Shown one piece after another: positions 36,757 through 45,581 of a DNA stretch of 64,000 nucleotides (its first letter is position 1; every line of letters begins with the position of its first letter). Source of the DNA: Mesorhizobium sp. AR07 (GTDB lineage: Bacteria > Pseudomonadota > Alphaproteobacteria > Rhizobiales > Rhizobiaceae); assembly GCF_024746815.1 (NCBI RefSeq), contig NZ_CP080525.1:3038001-3102000 (forward strand), written 5' to 3'. Under the pieces are notes generated by a model. It was not told where the DNA came from. It did not search any database and worked only from the letters and a program-made list of their open reading frames with translations. Both the position numbers and the translations under genes were made by a program.

Positions 36757-37998
36757 TCAGACCTTTTCCTGCGTGTATTTCTTCAGCTCAGTGCGCGCCA
36801 CCTGACGGCGATGCACCGCGTCCGGTCCGTCGGCAAGGCGCAATGTCCTCAGATGCGTCCATGAACGCGCCAGCGGCGTGTCCTGGCTGATGCCCTGCGC
36901 GCCGAACATCTGCACCGCCTCGTCGGTGACCTTGAGCGCGACGCGCGGTGCGATCACCTTGATCTGGCTGATCCAGGGGGCCGCGGCGCGCGCATCGCCC
37001 TGATCGATCATCCACGCCGCCTTGAGGCAGAGCAGCCGGGCCATCTCGATCTCCATGCGGCATTCGGCGATGATGTCGAAATTGGCGCCGAGTTTTGCCA
37101 AGGGCTGGCCGAAGGCCTCGCGGCGCACGGAACGCTGGCACAGCATCTCCAAAGCCATCTCGGCCTGGCCGATGGCGCGCATGCAGTGGTGGATGCGGCC
37201 GGGGCCAAGCCGTCCTTGCGCGATTTCGAACCCCCTGCCCTCGCCAAGGATCAGGTTCGACGCCGGTATCCGCACATTGTCGAAGCGGAGGTGCATGTGG
37301 CCGTGCGGCGCGTCGTCGTCGCCATAGACCTTCATGGCCCGAACCTTGGTCACGCCTTTGGTGTCGGCAGGCACCAGGATCATCGAATGGCGGCGATGGG
37401 TGGGCTCTTCCGCGCCGCCGGTCCGGACCATGACGATGTAGATGGCGCAGCGCGGATCGCCGGCACCGGAGGCCCACCATTTCTCGCCGTTGAGCACATA
37501 GTCGTCGCCCTGCCGTTCGCAGCGCATCGCAATGTTGGTGGCGTCGGACGAGGCGACGTCCGGCTCGGTCATCAGATAGGCCGAGCGGATCTTGCCGTCG
37601 AGCAGCGGCTCGAGCCACGCCTTCTTGTGGTCGGCCGAGCCGTAACGCTCCAGCACCTCCATGTTGCCGGTGTCGGGCGCCGAGCAGTTGAAGGTTTCCG
37701 CGCCCAGATGCGCCTTGCCCATTTCCTCGGCCAGATAGGCGTATTCGACCGTGGAAAGGCCGCAGCCGCGTTCCGAGCCGGTCAGCCAGAAGTTCCACAG
37801 GCCGCGCTCCCGTGCGGTCTTCTTCAGTCCTTCGAGGATCTCGCTTTGCCGCGCGGTATAGACCCAGCGGTCGCCTTCCTTGCCCACTTCGCCAAGGAAT
37901 TCCTTGTCGAGGGGCATGATCTCGTCGCGCGCCATGGCCGCGACGCGCGCGTGGATCGGCTTCAGGCGCTCGGTCATGCCGAGATTCATCTCCGTCAT
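36757..37998 (-). CDS. Acyl-CoA dehydrogenase
   Basis: FAD enzyme of 413 residues introducing an alpha,beta double bond into an acyl-CoA. Mid-domain YLMTEPDVASSDATNIAMRCE, the substrate/FAD region NGEKWWASGAGDPRC, and the helical C-terminal domain with MFGAQGISQDTPLARSWTHLRTLRLADG. It resembles the ACAD10/11 group, which is often encoded with phosphotransferase-fold partners like the one at 39458. Divergent from the SDR/MaoC genes across 122 bp. Start at 37998 chosen as the longest consistent with family; an ATG seven codons later is possible. Confidence 0.93.
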   Translation of the reverse strand: MTEMNLGMTERLKPIHARVAAMARDEIMPLDKEFLGEVGKEGDRWVYTARQSEILEGLKKTARERGLWNFWLTGSERGCGLSTVEYAYLAEEMGKAHLGAETFNCSAPDTGNMEVLERYGSADHKKAWLEPLLDGKIRSAYLMTEPDVASSDATNIAMRCERQGDDYVLNGEKWWASGAGDPRCAIYIVMVRTGGAEEPTHRRHSMILVPADTKGVTKVRAMKVYGDDDAPHGHMHLRFDNVRIPASNLILGEGRGFEIAQGRLGPGRIHHCMRAIGQAEMALEMLCQRSVRREAFGQPLAKLGANFDIIAECRMEIEMARLLCLKAAWMIDQGDARAAAPWISQIKVIAPRVALKVTDEAVQMFGAQGISQDTPLARSWTHLRTLRLADGPDAVHRRQVARTELKKYTQEKV

Positions 37999-38120
37999 CG
38001 GTCGCTAACCCTTCATCCTCGCCAGGCATTTTGTCAGTGGTAAGGATGACCGTACTTCGGATAGCCTTGTCAACGCGAACTGTTTTGCCCGCACGCCGAG
38101 GCAAGGCGCGGAGGTTTGTG

Positions 38121-38936
38121 ATGAGCTATCTGGACGAGCTGTTCTCGGTGGCCGGCAAGACGGCGCTGGTGACGGGAGCGGCAACCGGCATCGGCCGCAT
38201 GGCGGCAACGGCGCTGGTGAAGGCCGGCGCCAGCGTGATGATCGCCTCGCGCAAGGGCGAGGATTGCATCAAGCTCGCCGGCGAGTTGAACGGGCTGGGT
38301 GCCTCCGGCCGGGCGGAAGGCTTTGCCGGCGACGTCTCAAGCGAGGCCGGCATTGCCGCCCTCGTCACCGAGGTCAAGGCGCGGACCGACAGGCTGGACA
38401 TACTGATCAACAATGCCGGCGTTTCCTGGGGCGCGCCGCTGGAAAGTTTTCCCTACTCCGCCTGGGCGAAAGTGTTTGGCGTCAATGTCACCGCGATGTT
38501 CCATCTGACGCGCGAATTGCTGCCGCTGCTCGATGCCGCCGCCAGTGACGTCGATCCGGCCCGGGTGATCAATCTGGGTTCGGTGATGGGCACGCAGCCA
38601 CTGGCCGACGACGCCTATTCCTACGCGGCGTCGAAGGCCGCGGTTCATCATCTGACGCGCACCCTGGCGCTCGAGTTCGCCGCCCGCCGGATCACCGTCA
38701 ACGCCTTCGCCCCCGGCCCCTTCCAGAGCCGCATGACGGCATTTGCCACCGGCACGCAGGAACAGGCCGCGCATGTCGGCAATCATGTTCCGATCGGCCG
38801 TATCGGCGCGCCGGATGACATTGCCGGCGCAACGCTCTATTTGTGCAGCCGTGCAGGCAGCTATGTCACCGGCGCCATCCTGCCGATCGACGGCGGGCAG
38901 TCGGTGCAGCATGGGCTGACCTTGTTCAAGGAATGA
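38121..38936 (+). CDS. Short-chain dehydrogenase/reductase
   Basis: NAD(P)-dependent SDR of 271 residues. TGAATGIG cofactor motif at about residue 19, NNAGVSWG, catalytic YSYAASK and the end PIDGGQSVQHGL. The ATG at 38121 follows GCGGAGG; an open frame from 38031 adds a basic leader without support. First gene of the plus-strand half of the divergent acyl cluster, 45 bp ahead of the MaoC gene. Likely role: oxidation of a 3-hydroxyacyl or other secondary alcohol. Confidence 0.9.
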   Translation: MSYLDELFSVAGKTALVTGAATGIGRMAATALVKAGASVMIASRKGEDCIKLAGELNGLGASGRAEGFAGDVSSEAGIAALVTEVKARTDRLDILINNAGVSWGAPLESFPYSAWAKVFGVNVTAMFHLTRELLPLLDAAASDVDPARVINLGSVMGTQPLADDAYSYAASKAAVHHLTRTLALEFAARRITVNAFAPGPFQSRMTAFATGTQEQAAHVGNHVPIGRIGAPDDIAGATLYLCSRAGSYVTGAILPIDGGQSVQHGLTLFKE

Positions 38937-38981
38937 CATTTTCCGGCCGTAGAAGCCGGAGATGAACTGGAGGACATCCGC

Positions 38982-39461
38982 GTGGAACCGATCAGTCTCG
39001 ATGTGCTTCTGGCCAGTGTCGGCAAGGAAGTTGGCGTGTCGCCGTGGCGGGTGGTCACGCAGCGCATGATCGACCAATTCGCCGACGCCACCGACGACCA
39101 CCAGTTCATCCATTGCGATCCGGAGCGGGCGATGCGCGAGACGCCGTTCGGCGGCACCATCGCGCATGGCTTCCTGTCGCTATCGCTGTTGTCGGCGATG
39201 ACCTTCGAGACCATGCCGCCGCTGGAAAACAGCAAGATGGGCGTCAACCACGGCTTCGATTCGCTACGGTTTCTGGCGCCGGTGAAGACCGGCGCGCGCA
39301 TCCGCACCCGTTTCGTGCTGGCCGACGTCAAGGTCAGGCCGTCGGGGTGGGTACAGACGGCGCATGACGTGACGATCGAGATCGAGGGTTCGAAGAAGCC
39401 GGCGCTGACCGCGCGCTGGCTGACACTGACCCTGATCGAGCGTCAACCAGAGACAGCATGA
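38982..39461 (+). CDS. MaoC-like enoyl-CoA hydratase/dehydratase
   Basis: Hot-dog-fold hydratase, 159 residues. VTQRMIDQFADATDDHQFIH contains the conserved Asp/His active-site pair, followed by PFGGTIAHGFLSLSLL. GTG start at 38982 with GGAGG nine bases before it; no better ATG exists in frame. Would hydrate the enoyl-CoA formed by the acyl-CoA dehydrogenase. Overlaps the next gene by four bases. Confidence 0.9.
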   Translation: MEPISLDVLLASVGKEVGVSPWRVVTQRMIDQFADATDDHQFIHCDPERAMRETPFGGTIAHGFLSLSLLSAMTFETMPPLENSKMGVNHGFDSLRFLAPVKTGARIRTRFVLADVKVRPSGWVQTAHDVTIEIEGSKKPALTARWLTLTLIERQPETA

Positions 39462-40492
39462 GCGATCCCAACATTCTCGACCAGGCAGTCCTTGCGCCTT
39501 ATCTCGAGGCGGAAATACTGGGCTTTTCCGGGCTTGCTGCAATCGAGAAATTCAAGTCGGGCCAATCGAACCCGACTTACCTGTTGACCGCGCAAAGCGG
39601 CCGCTACGTGCTGCGCGCCAAGCCGCCCGGTCAATTGCTGAAATCGGCGCATCAGGTCGACCGCGAATTCACCGTGATGAGCGCGCTTGCCGGCACCGCA
39701 GTGCCGGTACCGGGAATGCTGCATCTGTCGACGGAAGACTCGCCGATCGGCCGCATGTTCTACGTGATGGATTTCCTCGATGGCCGCATCTTCTGGGATC
39801 CGGCGCTGCCGGAGGCGCGCGACAACGAAGAACGCGCCGCCCTCTACGATGCCATGAACGGCACGCTCGCGGCTTTGCACGAGATCGATGTCGAGGCCGT
39901 GGGTCTCGGCGATTTCGGCCGGCCGGGCAATTACTTCGAGCGCCAGCTGGCGCGCTGGACCAGCCAGTACCGCGCCTCCGAGACCGGCACCGTCGCCGAC
40001 ATGGACCGGCTGATTGCCTGGCTGGAGACGCATGGGCCGGCCGATGACGGCCGCGTCTCGCTGGTGCATGGCGATTACCGGCTGGACAATCTGATCTTTG
40101 CTCCCGACCGGCCAAAGGTGCTGGCGGTGCTCGACTGGGAATTGTCGACGCTCGGCCACCCCTTTGCCGACATCGCCTATCAGTGCATGCAATGGCGTCT
40201 GCCGCACGCCTCGGGCTTTCGCGGCCTGGGCGGCATCGATCGTCGTGCGCTCGGCTTGCCCTCCGAAGCGGACTATATCGCCGCCTATTGCCAGCGGCGC
40301 GGGCTCACCGGCATCGGCAACTGGACCTTCTTCCTGGCCTTCTCCTTCTTCCGGCTGGCTGCGATCTGCCAGGGCGTCTTCAAGCGGGCGCTGGACGGCA
40401 ACGCCTCCAATCCCGAAAAGGCGAAAACCTATGGCGAGGCGGTGAAGCTGCTTTCGCATCTCGCCGCCGCACTGATCGACAAGGAGGCGTGA
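39458..40492 (+). CDS. ACAD10/11-type phosphotransferase-fold protein
   Basis: Aminoglycoside-phosphotransferase-fold protein, 344 residues, close in type to the kinase domain of ACAD10/ACAD11. KSGQSNPTYLLTAQ is the P-loop-like strand, LVHGDYRLDNLIF the catalytic loop with Asp and Asn, and VLDWELSTLGHPFADIAY the metal-binding Asp. ACAD10/11 proteins phosphorylate 4-hydroxyacyl-CoAs before dehydrogenation; with an acyl-CoA dehydrogenase gene nearby a similar route for hydroxy fatty acids is a reasonable inference. Coupled to MaoC by ATGA and to the next SDR by TGATG. Confidence 0.9.
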   Translation: MSDPNILDQAVLAPYLEAEILGFSGLAAIEKFKSGQSNPTYLLTAQSGRYVLRAKPPGQLLKSAHQVDREFTVMSALAGTAVPVPGMLHLSTEDSPIGRMFYVMDFLDGRIFWDPALPEARDNEERAALYDAMNGTLAALHEIDVEAVGLGDFGRPGNYFERQLARWTSQYRASETGTVADMDRLIAWLETHGPADDGRVSLVHGDYRLDNLIFAPDRPKVLAVLDWELSTLGHPFADIAYQCMQWRLPHASGFRGLGGIDRRALGLPSEADYIAAYCQRRGLTGIGNWTFFLAFSFFRLAAICQGVFKRALDGNASNPEKAKTYGEAVKLLSHLAAALIDKEA

Positions 40493-41268
40493 TGGGTCGC
40501 TTTGAGGGAGCAACCGTGCTGATCACCGGTGCTGCCGGCGGGCTTGGCCGTGGTGCGGCGAAAGGCTTTACGGCCGAAGGCGCGCGGCTCGTGCTTTCGG
40601 ACATCGACGAAAAGGCCTTGGCGGATCTTGCAGGCACGCTGCAGGCCGAAACGGCAATCCTGGCCGGCAATATCGCCGACGAAAAACTGTCCGAGGATCT
40701 GGTCGGGCTGGCGGTCGAAAGATTCGGCCGGCTGGATATTGCCATCAACAATGCCGGCATCGTCCAGAGCTTCGTGCGCTTGCCGCAAGTCCCCTCGGGC
40801 GAGGCGCGCCGCGTCCTGGAGGTGGATCTGCTCGGCGTCTTCTATGCGATGAAGCATCAGATCCCGCGAATGGAGCAACAGTTCAAGGCGACTGGCAAGG
40901 GCGGCGCCATCGTCAACATCGCCTCGGTTGCCGGGCTTGTCGGTGCGCCGAAACTCGCGGTCTACGCCGCTGCCAAGCATGGCGTCGTCGGGCTGACGAA
41001 ATCGGCGGCGGCCGAATACGCCACCAAGGGCGTACGGGTGAACGCCATCTGCCCGGCCCACACGAGAACGGCGATGGTGGATGGGTTCGTTCGGATGTCC
41101 GGTGCACCGGAAACCGAGGCGCTTGCCGAGCTGACGCGTGGCGTGCCGATGAAGCGCGTTGGCGAAGTCGACGAGATCGTCACCGCGATCCTGTTTGCCG
41201 CCGACCCAGCCAATTCCTTCATGACAGGCCATGCGCTGGCCGTCGACGGCGGTGTTGGCGCGATCTGA
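40492..41268 (+). CDS. Short-chain dehydrogenase/reductase
   Basis: SDR of 258 residues. TGAAGGLG cofactor motif at residues 11-18, NNAGIVQ, IASVAGLVG and active-site YAAAK; ending HALAVDGGVGAI. ATG at 40492 shares a base with the preceding stop (TGATG) and has AAGGAGG upstream, which settles the start against a much longer open frame from 40183. Probably a 3-hydroxyacyl-CoA or related dehydrogenase in the acyl pathway. Confidence 0.92.
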   Translation: MGRFEGATVLITGAAGGLGRGAAKGFTAEGARLVLSDIDEKALADLAGTLQAETAILAGNIADEKLSEDLVGLAVERFGRLDIAINNAGIVQSFVRLPQVPSGEARRVLEVDLLGVFYAMKHQIPRMEQQFKATGKGGAIVNIASVAGLVGAPKLAVYAAAKHGVVGLTKSAAAEYATKGVRVNAICPAHTRTAMVDGFVRMSGAPETEALAELTRGVPMKRVGEVDEIVTAILFAADPANSFMTGHALAVDGGVGAI

Positions 41269-41297
41269 TGCGTGCCGCTTGGGAACCTGTCATGCCC

Positions 41298-41325
41298 TTG
41301 TTCGTTTTCGTACAGCGTATATAAT
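41298..41325 (+). promoter_or_regulatory. Predicted sigma-70-type promoter of the TetR gene
   Basis: TTGTTC (41298-41303), a 16-bp spacer and TATAAT (41320-41325) lie 35 bp before the TetR start. The spacer end CGTACAGCGTATA has a partial TAC...GTA symmetry that could be an operator half-matched to the palindromes at 42321-42391. Confidence 0.55.
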
Positions 41326-41359
41326 TTAGCCAGCACCAACCCAACGAAGGCACCAGATC

Positions 41360-42004
41360 TTGCCGCCGAGCCTCCAGACACGCCGCGAGAAACAAAAGGC
41401 CGAACTGCGCTCCGAGCTGGTCGAGGCCGCGCACAAACTCGTCCAGGAAGAAGGCTATGAAGGCCTGACCATCCGCAAATTGGCCAAGCGGGTCGGCTAC
41501 GCACCGATGTCGGTCTACTCCTACTTCGCCGACAAGCAGGACATCTTGTTCGCGCTGGCCGAGGATGCGTTCGAGACGCTTGCCCGCCGCATCGAAGAGC
41601 ATCCGTCCGACGATCCGATCGAGGCATTGCAGGCGGTCATGACGGAATATGCCGCCTTCGGGCTTGGCAATCCCAACGAATACCGCACCGTGTTCATGAC
41701 CGAGAAGACCAAACTGCCGGAAGGCAGGAGCTACGACGACATGGAGGAAGGCAACCCGGCGATGAAGGTGCTGATCAGCAGGGTCGAGGCCTGCGTCGCC
41801 GCCGGCAAGCTGCAGGGCGATCCGCGCGCCATCGCCGCCATGCTGTGGGCGGTGGGCCACGGCACGATCTCGCTGCTGATCACCTTTCCGTTCTATCCCT
41901 TCGGCGACCCGCAGGCTTTCGTAAAGCGGATGTGCGATTTCACGCTTGCCACGCTCAGCACCCAGAACGTGCCGCCGCTGACCGAGACACCGGTCAACTG
42001 CTGA
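41360..42004 (+). CDS. TetR/AcrR family transcriptional regulator
   Basis: Repressor of 214 residues. N-terminal helix-turn-helix: ELVEAAHKLVQEEGYEGLTI, then RKLAKRVGYAPMSVYSYFAD, a textbook TetR DNA-binding unit, and a variable ligand domain. It starts with TTG at 41360 (GAAGG nine bases before); no ATG lies early enough to keep the first helix. It follows the plus-strand acyl genes by 91 bp with its own promoter, and is the probable controller of the divergent cluster, perhaps answering to an acyl-CoA. Confidence 0.9.
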   Translation: MPPSLQTRREKQKAELRSELVEAAHKLVQEEGYEGLTIRKLAKRVGYAPMSVYSYFADKQDILFALAEDAFETLARRIEEHPSDDPIEALQAVMTEYAAFGLGNPNEYRTVFMTEKTKLPEGRSYDDMEEGNPAMKVLISRVEACVAAGKLQGDPRAIAAMLWAVGHGTISLLITFPFYPFGDPQAFVKRMCDFTLATLSTQNVPPLTETPVNC

Positions 42005-42106
42005 GCGGTGTCATGAGATCCTCACCGTGATGACGCAACGACCTGGGTGCGGCACCCTTTAGCGCTGCCAGCGGACCCTCATTCGGGATTGGCTGAAGCC
42101 TTTCGA

Positions 42107-42185
42107 CTTCGTCATCCCAGGGCGAAGCAGGAGCGAAGCTCCGTCGCGGAGACCCTGGGATCCATGCCGCGACCGTGGTCGAAGA
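42107..42185. repeat. Structured rhizobial-type intergenic repeat
   Basis: Arms ATCCCAGGG (42114-42122) and CCCTGGGAT (42153-42161) enclose an inner GGAGC-GAA-GCTCC hairpin (42130-42142). The whole 42005-42426 gap carries no credible gene apart from this element and the operator region that follows. I recall similar elements scattered in Mesorhizobium genomes; only one copy is in this window. Confidence 0.65.
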
Positions 42186-42320
42186 GCGCAGCGGAGCAGA
42201 ATTCTGCACCGTTGGTGACGCGTGATGCGATTCGTCAACTCACCGAACCGGCAAGACTTTTGGGCCGAAGGAACTCGCTGTGTCAGGATGCCGCGAATTT
42301 CGATGTTCAATAAAAATTGT

Positions 42321-42391
42321 CGTACATGTACGTTTTCTGACTTGAACACCCAGATCTCCGGCCGTATATGTACGTCGTATCGTACATGTAC
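42321..42391 (+). promoter_or_regulatory. Promoter with three CGTACATGTACG-type palindromes
   Basis: Three near-identical palindromes: 42321-42332 (CGTACATGTACG), 42363-42374 (CGTATATGTACG) and 42381-42391 (CGTACATGTAC). A promoter-like TTGAAC (42342-42347), 17-bp spacer, TATATG (42365-42370) places the first palindrome upstream of -35, the second over -10 and the third near the start of transcription. Centres are 42 and 18 bp apart. Strong candidate for a repressor-controlled promoter of the small secreted protein gene; the regulator is not proven, the nearby TetR being one option. Confidence 0.65.
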
Positions 42392-42426
42392 AAAATCAAT
42401 TCAACCGTCGAAAACGGAGACTGACA

Positions 42427-42675
42427 ATGAAAAAGACACTCCTCACCCTCGCCGCCGTGCTGGCGCTTTCGGGCTCGGCCTTCGCCGCCAGCGCCACCCA
42501 GCCGGCCAAGCAGGCACCCGCCGCGACCTGCGTCGACACCAGGACGCATGTGAAGCTCGATTGCGCGTCGACCGGCTCGGTCGAGAAGAAGGGCTCCACG
42601 GAAAACACGGCTGACGGCAAAGGCCCACGCCTCGGCATCAGCATCAATCCGTGGATCGTGCCGAGCGCATTCTGA
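42427..42675 (+). CDS. Small secreted protein of unknown function
   Basis: 82-residue protein with a clear signal peptide (MKKTLLTLAAVLALSGSAFA, cleavage AFA-A). The mature part of about 60 residues is Ala/Thr/Lys-rich, has two Cys (TCVDTRTHVKLDCAS) that could form a disulfide, and a distinctive end GPRLGISINPWIVPSAF. GGAG lies nine bases before the ATG. I do not recognise a named family. It stands alone behind the triple-palindrome promoter, so its expression is probably tightly controlled. Confidence 0.75.
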   Translation: MKKTLLTLAAVLALSGSAFAASATQPAKQAPAATCVDTRTHVKLDCASTGSVEKKGSTENTADGKGPRLGISINPWIVPSAF

Positions 42676-42701
42676 TATCCGCCGATAAAATCACAAGCCG
42701 G

Positions 42702-42726
42702 GGCCGGCGCAATTCGAAAGCCGGCC
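42702..42726. terminator. Hairpin between convergent genes
   Basis: GGCCGGC / GCCGGCC arms with an 11-base loop containing AATTCGAAA, between the small secreted protein gene and the opposing Gfo/Idh/MocA gene. No T-run, so only a probable two-way terminator. Confidence 0.5.
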
Positions 42727-42753
42727 TGGCGGAACATAACGACGCTCAGGTCA

Positions 42754-43848
42754 TCAGCCGATTGAGATTGGCCGTCGAACCGCTGAACTCTCGAAGGCCG
42801 CGTCGATCAGCTTCTGCATGTCGGCGGCGCGCCGGAAGGACGGGTCGCCGTTCTGGCCGGCATCCAGCGCATCGGCGAAACGCCGGGCGTTGCGCTTGAC
42901 ATCCGGCATGACGAGCGTCCGCATGCGTTGCAGATCGACATCCTTGCCCAGGCAGGCGGAGAGGTTCGACGTCTTGCCGTCGGTCTCCACCTTGATGGCA
43001 CCCTTGGTGCCGTGCATGGCCAGCGACAGATCGTTGGCGTGGCCGGTCATGTAGCGGCTTGCCACGATCGTGGCGAGCGCGCCGGAGCCGAGCCGCGCCG
43101 TCATCGCCACGCTGTCGTTGGCATCAAGAACATAGTCGCCCATACGCTCGCCCTCGGCCTTCGGAAACGTCACCAGATCGGCGTGCAGGCTGACGATATC
43201 CTGAGCCGCGCCATAGGTGGCGAAATCCAGGATGTGAATGCCGACATCGCCGAGCACGCCGGTCGAGCCGTGCCGGCTCGACAAGCGCCACAGCCATTTG
43301 TCCTCGACCCGCCAGTCGCCCCATGATTTGCTGACCAGCCAGCTTTGCCGGTAGCTCGCCTCGACATGGCGCAATTCGCCGATCTCGCCGGCCTGCACCA
43401 TGCGCCGCGCTTCCTGGATCGCCGGTGAGTTGCGATAGGTCAGGTTGACCATGTTAACGACCCCGGCCGCCTCGGCGGCTTCGGTCATATCAAGCGCATC
43501 GGCGTGGTTCGGCGCCAGCGGTTTTTCACAGAAGACGTGCTTGCCGGCGGCAAGCAGCGCCAGCGTCGTTGCCTTGTGCGCACCGTCCGGCGTCGCGTTG
43601 ATGGCGGCGTCGAACTCCCCCCAGGCGATCGCCGCTTCCAGGCTCTCGAAGAAATCGCCGATTGAATTGGCGGCGGCGAACGCCGCCGCGCGGCCGGGCA
43701 CCTGATCGACGCAAGCGACGATGCGGCAGCCGGGGAGCTTGGCGAACTCCTCGACATGATGCCCGGCAATGCCGCCGGTGCCGAGCAGCAGCAGCCGATG
43801 CGTCGGCTTGGGATCCATCAGCTCAGCCCCCATCAACTCAGGCCCCAT
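42754..43848 (-). CDS. Gfo/Idh/MocA family NAD(P)-dependent oxidoreductase
   Basis: Sugar or cyclitol dehydrogenase, 364 residues. Rossmann motif LLLGTGGIAGHHVEEF, then the family EKP motif in HVFCEKPLAPNHADA near residue 107, and WRVEDKWLWRLSSRHGSTGV with DVGIHILDFATYG, whose Asp/His are catalytic in relatives. The ATG at 43848 shares its A with the ThuA stop (TGATG), fixing the start. A short imperfect tandem repeat (CAGGCCCCATCAAC type) lies at the N-terminal end of the gene. Pairing with ThuA suggests handling of a keto-glycoside. Confidence 0.92.
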   Translation of the reverse strand: MGPELMGAELMDPKPTHRLLLLGTGGIAGHHVEEFAKLPGCRIVACVDQVPGRAAAFAAANSIGDFFESLEAAIAWGEFDAAINATPDGAHKATTLALLAAGKHVFCEKPLAPNHADALDMTEAAEAAGVVNMVNLTYRNSPAIQEARRMVQAGEIGELRHVEASYRQSWLVSKSWGDWRVEDKWLWRLSSRHGSTGVLGDVGIHILDFATYGAAQDIVSLHADLVTFPKAEGERMGDYVLDANDSVAMTARLGSGALATIVASRYMTGHANDLSLAMHGTKGAIKVETDGKTSNLSACLGKDVDLQRMRTLVMPDVKRNARRFADALDAGQNGDPSFRRAADMQKLIDAAFESSAVRRPISIG

Positions 43849-44633
43849 CAACGCAGGCCCTCATCGCCGTCGGCGTGCAGGCGCAGCCCTTTCTGGACGA
43901 TCTTTTCCTTGGCCGCATCCGTCGGCACGTTCGGCGCATTGGTGATGCCGGACCAGGCCGGCGCCGGATTGTGCGCCCAGTGCACGGCATTGCGCAGCAC
44001 CTGCTGCACGCCTTCATTGTGATAGATCGGATAGGTCTCGTGGCCGGGCGAGAAGTAGAAGATCCTGCCGGCGCCGCGCTGATAGGTCAGTCCGGAACGG
44101 AACACCTCGCCGCCCTCGTACCAGGAGACGAACACCGTCTCGAGCGGCTCCGGCACCGCGAACGGCTCGCCATACATTTCCGTCTCGCCGATCTCCAGGC
44201 ACTCGCCGATGCCTTGCGCGATCGGGTGGCTGCGGTTGATCGCCCAGACGCGCTCGCGCTCGCCCGCCTCGCGCCATTTCAACGAACAGGGCGTGCCCAT
44301 CAGCCGCTTGAAAATCTTCGAGTAGTGGCCGGAGTGGAGCACGATCAGCCCCATGCCTTCCCACACCCGCTTCTGCACCCGCTCGACGATCTCGTCCTTG
44401 ACCTCGCCATGCGACCTGTGGCCCCACCACAGCAGGACATCGGTTGCGGCCAGACGCTCTTCGCTCAAGCCGTGCTCCGGCTCCTGCAAGGTGGCGGTGG
44501 TCGCCTCGATGCCCTTGTCCTGGTTGAGGGCCGCGGCAATGGTGCCATGCATGCCCTTGGGATAAAGGTCGCGCACGGCGGCATTGGTCTGCTCGTGGAC
44601 GTTCTCGCCCCAAACGACGGCTTTTGTCGGCAT
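43848..44633 (-). CDS. ThuA family protein (trehalose utilisation type)
   Basis: ThuA-like, class-I-glutamine-amidotransferase-fold protein of 261 residues. [17 protein letters not shown] at the start, [38 protein letters not shown] and [19 protein letters not shown] contain the conserved His residues of the family. ATG at 44633 with GGGAGAG just upstream. In Sinorhizobium ThuA with the dehydrogenase ThuB is required for trehalose or maltitol breakdown via 3-keto sugars; here it is coupled to a Gfo/Idh/MocA gene in the same way. No trehalose importer is adjacent. Confidence 0.9.
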   Translation of the reverse strand: MPTKAVVWGENVHEQTNAAVRDLYPKGMHGTIAAALNQDKGIEATTATLQEPEHGLSEERLAATDVLLWWGHRSHGEVKDEIVERVQKRVWEGMGLIVLHSGHYSKIFKRLMGTPCSLKWREAGERERVWAINRSHPIAQGIGECLEIGETEMYGEPFAVPEPLETVFVSWYEGGEVFRSGLTYQRGAGRIFYFSPGHETYPIYHNEGVQQVLRNAVHWAHNPAPAWSGITNAPNVPTDAAKEKIVQKGLRLHADGDEGLR

Positions 44634-44709
44634 TTTTTCTCTCCCAAAGCGCTTTAAATAGCATGTCCAATGGGATTGAGAAGTCCGATCCAGCCTGGCC
44701 CGATGGAAA

Positions 44710-45573
<864 letters not shown>

Positions 45574-45581
<8 letters not shown>

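Noticed and set aside
42005..42426. Possible small RNA gene
   Set aside because: The region has a structured repeat and a promoter, but no matching terminator or independent sign of a stable transcript could be seen.
43801..43860. Short imperfect direct repeats (CAGGCCCCATCAAC type), possible CRISPR-like unit
   Set aside because: Only two to three units with no spacers, lying in the N-terminal codons of the Gfo/Idh/MocA gene.
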